From assembly GCA_905477565.1 (NCBI GenBank), contig CAJQGO010000330.1:1-8921 (forward strand): a stretch of 8,921 nucleotides of DNA. The letters run 5' to 3'. Below the pieces are notes generated by a model that did no database searches, was not told the DNA's origin, and worked only from the letters and a program-made list of their open reading frames with translations. Source of the stretch: an uncultured Planctomycetota bacterium. GTDB taxonomy: Bacteria; Planctomycetota; Planctomycetia; Pirellulales; UBA1268. The translations under genes and the position numbers were made by a program. The stretch's first letter is position 1; each line of letters begins with the position of its first letter. Shown piece after piece: positions 7,345-8,921 of this stretch.

Positions 7345-7358
7345 CGCGTTCTCACGCG
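7345..7358. other. Short GC-rich inverted repeat CGCGT-TCTC-ACGCG
   Basis: A perfect five-base-pair stem with a four-base loop in the divergent intergenic region. It could be an operator half-site pair or a leader hairpin, or chance. It is recorded because it is the most symmetric element in this stretch. Confidence 0.25.
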
Positions 7359-7419
7359 TCTGAGTTTTGCCCAAAAAATCTTCGATTTAGCGGAAAAATT
7401 CAGTGCATGAGGGGTCAAA

Positions 7420-7442
7420 CCTCCTTCTGATGAGAATGGAGG
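7420..7442. other. Hairpin pairing CCTCC-TTCT with AGAA-GGAGG
   Basis: The plus strand reads CCTCCTTCT, loop GATG, AGAA, one unpaired T, then GGAGG: a nine-base-pair stem with one bulge. On the minus strand the 3' arm is AGAAGGAGG, an excellent Shine-Dalgarno sequence, with an ATG 11 bases further on at 7406-7408. That ATG opens only Met-His-stop. The structure is clear in the sequence; a regulatory role in the leader of the giant gene is speculative. No T-run follows directly, so it is not a standard terminator. Confidence 0.4.
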
Positions 7443-7537
7443 CAATCTAGTGCAACTGTACGAGTCGTTCGGGTTTTTTTTGCCGTACTGGTTCTGCCGC
7501 GTCGATTTCCCACCTAATCACCTTGGTTTTGCGAATC

Positions 7538-7541
7538 GGAG
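7538..7541 (+). promoter_or_regulatory. Possible ribosome binding site of the BBP7-like gene
   Basis: GGAG lies 12 bases before the GTG at 7554. The spacing is somewhat long. It supports the GTG start modestly, as does the positively charged signal-peptide n-region that this start provides. Confidence 0.35.
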
Positions 7542-7553
7542 TCTGGCGCAATC

Positions 7554-8723
7554 GTGATACGACGAAACAAAGAGAAGCCTGTTTTTATCATGTTGGTGGT
7601 GCTTATTGCCTGCTGTCTATCAGCTTGCGAGCACGTGTTTGCGGGTGAAACAGTAGCGGCTGAAACAGTGACCGAAATACAGTTCGATCCGTCATGGGAT
7701 TTTTCTGAAATCACAGTCCCAGTTGGCGATGGCTATCAGCAATCTGCATGCTGCCCCGATTGGTGTCAGTACGGCATTGTTGATTTTCTGTTTCTCCAGC
7801 GTGACAACGCGACGAATGGTGCTGTCATAACTGAAGAGAGTGTTGGGGGACAACCACCGGTCCCATTGTTTACTACACGTTCGATGCAAGCTGCTACGGC
7901 TCCTGGTGTCCGACTTTTTTATGGAGAACTTGGTCCCGACTGCATGGGGTGGGAAGTTGGCTATCTCGGTGTCTATGGAATGTTTGGGGCAGTTGATCGC
8001 TCGGCGGTTGATGCACTCAGTATACCTGGCGACATTGGAAACCAAACGCAAGGTTGGTTGAGTGCCGATGAGGTGCGACCAACCTATTCGTCTAGTTTGA
8101 ACACCGTAGAAGCCAATATTTTTATGTATCAGTGTTGCCCCGAATGTAGCAGTGATTCGTTACTCTGGTCACACCTCGGTAATAAACCCGTCTGCCACTG
8201 TAGGAACTGGTTGTTTGGTTTCCGATGGGCTGGTCTCGAAGAGCAAGCTGACTTGAACGTATTGTGCTGCAGCAACAACCCGACTGATGTGTTTACATCC
8301 TATTCAGTGCGTACGAGTTCGCAGATGCTGGGACCACAGGTTGGGTTCCGTGGAAGACGACAGTGGAAAAACTGGGCGGTCGAGGGCTGGGCCAAGGCGA
8401 TGTTGGCCGGCACCCTTCTGAGCTCTAACGCTGATCCAATCTTTTCATCACTTGCACCAACAACAATTATCAGACCAGCACGCCGACTCACCGATGCTGG
8501 GGTCGGATTCCTTGGTGATTTGAATTACACGGTATCACGCCGGCTCAGTGACATGTGGTGGTTGCGGCTTGGCTATAACATGATCTGGCTTTCTGGTGTG
8601 GCACTTGCACCAGATCAATGGGATTTCACGAATCAACTCCCAACACTTGGTGGGACAACACTTGTTGGTGGTGGTGGAGTATTCCTCCACGGGGCTAACC
8701 TCGGCCTTGAGGCACGCTGGTAA
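7554..8723 (+). CDS. BBP7-family outer-membrane beta-barrel protein
   Basis: 389 residues from a GTG start. Residues 1-30 form an export signal: basic RRNKEK, a hydrophobic core (9-24), then either a lipobox LSAC (22-25) or a signal peptidase I site after VFA (28-30). An ATG at 7590 is possible but would remove the basic n-region. BBP7-type signatures follow: a first strand CQYGIVDFLFLQRDN (71-85), amphipathic strands with GWEVGYLGVYG (132-142), GPQVGFRGRRQW, WWLRLGYNMIWLSGVALAPDQ-like text near 335-355, and a last strand GVFLHGANLGLEARW ending in Trp, as outer-membrane barrels do. BBP7 proteins are planctomycete envelope proteins of unknown function. Unusual are the many cysteines: CCPDWC (66-71), C130, CCPEC (194-198), CHC (214-216) and CC (238-239). 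It is divergent from the giant gene and convergent with the gene ending at 8743. Confidence 0.85.
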   Translation: MIRRNKEKPVFIMLVVLIACCLSACEHVFAGETVAAETVTEIQFDPSWDFSEITVPVGDGYQQSACCPDWCQYGIVDFLFLQRDNATNGAVITEESVGGQPPVPLFTTRSMQAATAPGVRLFYGELGPDCMGWEVGYLGVYGMFGAVDRSAVDALSIPGDIGNQTQGWLSADEVRPTYSSSLNTVEANIFMYQCCPECSSDSLLWSHLGNKPVCHCRNWLFGFRWAGLEEQADLNVLCCSNNPTDVFTSYSVRTSSQMLGPQVGFRGRRQWKNWAVEGWAKAMLAGTLLSSNADPIFSSLAPTTIIRPARRLTDAGVGFLGDLNYTVSRRLSDMWWLRLGYNMIWLSGVALAPDQWDFTNQLPTLGGTTLVGGGGVFLHGANLGLEARW

Positions 8724-8742
8724 AAGCCTTTTCAGTGCAGAG

Positions 8743-8921
8743 CTACGGCCGCGGTTGCATCCGCGATGGCTGTGATTCAAGGCCAACGGTATTCACCGCA
8801 ATGATCTGATACCCAGACAGCGGTGCCCCTTTTGGAATCATGAATTCCATTTTCGCAAGTGGTTGCGTTGGTGTGTCGCTATACAACAGGTTTTGAAACA
8901 GAGGCCGACCAAACTTGTTTT
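8743..8921 (-). CDS. C-terminal end of a convergent gene, fibronectin type III-like (partial)
   Basis: A minus-strand frame enters from the right edge and ends at TAG (8743-8745), giving 58 visible residues. The text [20 protein letters not shown] resembles the last two strands of a fibronectin type III domain ('Y.I.AVN..G.ES.PS'), followed by a short basic tail, RMQPRP. Such domains are frequent at the ends of exported or surface-bound bacterial proteins. No start is visible, so the whole gene's role is unknown. It faces the BBP7-like gene across 19 bp with no recognisable terminator between them. Confidence 0.6.
   Translation of the reverse strand, partial: NKFGRPLFQNLLYSDTPTQPLAKMEFMIPKGAPLSGYQIIAVNTVGLESQPSRMQPRP

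Larger units (their letters stand above)
7191..7553. promoter_or_regulatory. Divergent intergenic region between the giant gene and the BBP7-like gene
   Basis: This 363-bp stretch must hold the leaders and promoters of both divergent genes. No gene was found: the only open frames are a few codons long. I saw no convincing -35/-10 pair on either strand. It contains a 5-bp GC-rich hairpin (7345-7358), a longer hairpin containing both anti-Shine-Dalgarno-like and Shine-Dalgarno-like sequence (7420-7442), and a run of eight T at 7474-7481. Confidence 0.6.

Noticed and set aside
7407..7448. Short plus-strand frames (7 and 6 codons) starting at 7407 and 7431
   Set aside because: They overlap the hairpin, lack ribosome sites and are too short to support.
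7458..7488. GTACG ... CGTAC around an eight-T run, considered as a terminator
   Set aside because: The T-run lies in the loop and not after the stem, and the stem is only 5 bp with a 21-base loop.
7692..8051. 119-residue minus-strand open frame
   Set aside because: It is antisense to the well-supported BBP7-like gene and has no recognisable protein features.
8703..8784. GGCCTTGA / TCAAGGCC inverted repeat spanning the two convergent stop codons
   Set aside because: Eight bases with a loop of more than 60 bases inside two coding ends is likely coincidence and has no T-run.

Overview
The window looks like part of a planctomycete chromosome carrying cell-surface genes. Three independent signs agree. 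A giant repeat protein begins with a LEPR-XLL-like N-terminal motif. A complete gene for a BBP7-family outer-membrane barrel protein, a family characteristic of Planctomycetes, follows it. The giant protein is built from DUF11 / fimbrial-isopeptide-type beta-sandwich modules, which are common in the very large surface proteins of this phylum. I cannot name the genus.

Layout. Positions 1-7190 are one uninterrupted minus-strand reading frame that starts at 7190 and runs off the left edge: 2396 codons are visible and the C-terminus is missing. Positions 7191-7553 are a 363-bp divergent intergenic region with small hairpins but no gene. Positions 7554-8723 encode the BBP7-like protein on the plus strand, with a GTG start. 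After 19 bp, positions 8743-8921 hold the last 58 codons of a convergent minus-strand gene whose end resembles a fibronectin type III domain.

Inside the giant protein (from 7190 leftward) I read: an N-terminal LEPR-XLL-like tag; an atypical first module; three long, divergent DUF11-like modules; a fourth module split by a separate beta-rich domain of about 195 residues; two tandem copies of a two-module unit of about 310-335 residues; and five canonical DUF11 modules spaced 128-133 residues apart, the last cut by the window edge. All twelve complete Lys-bearing modules carry a Lys in the first strand, an Asp in the 'TDxLP' strand and an Asn in the last strand. That is the arrangement expected for intramolecular Lys-Asn isopeptide cross-links, although it is also simply the family's conservation pattern. 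The visible protein has one cysteine in about 2400 residues, while the neighbouring BBP7 protein has about a dozen.

Working together: the context suggests envelope or extracellular structural proteins, a long exported fibre or adhesin-like protein and an outer-membrane protein transcribed divergently from one region. Co-function is inferred from adjacency only. No RNA gene, mobile element, CRISPR array or metabolic gene was seen.
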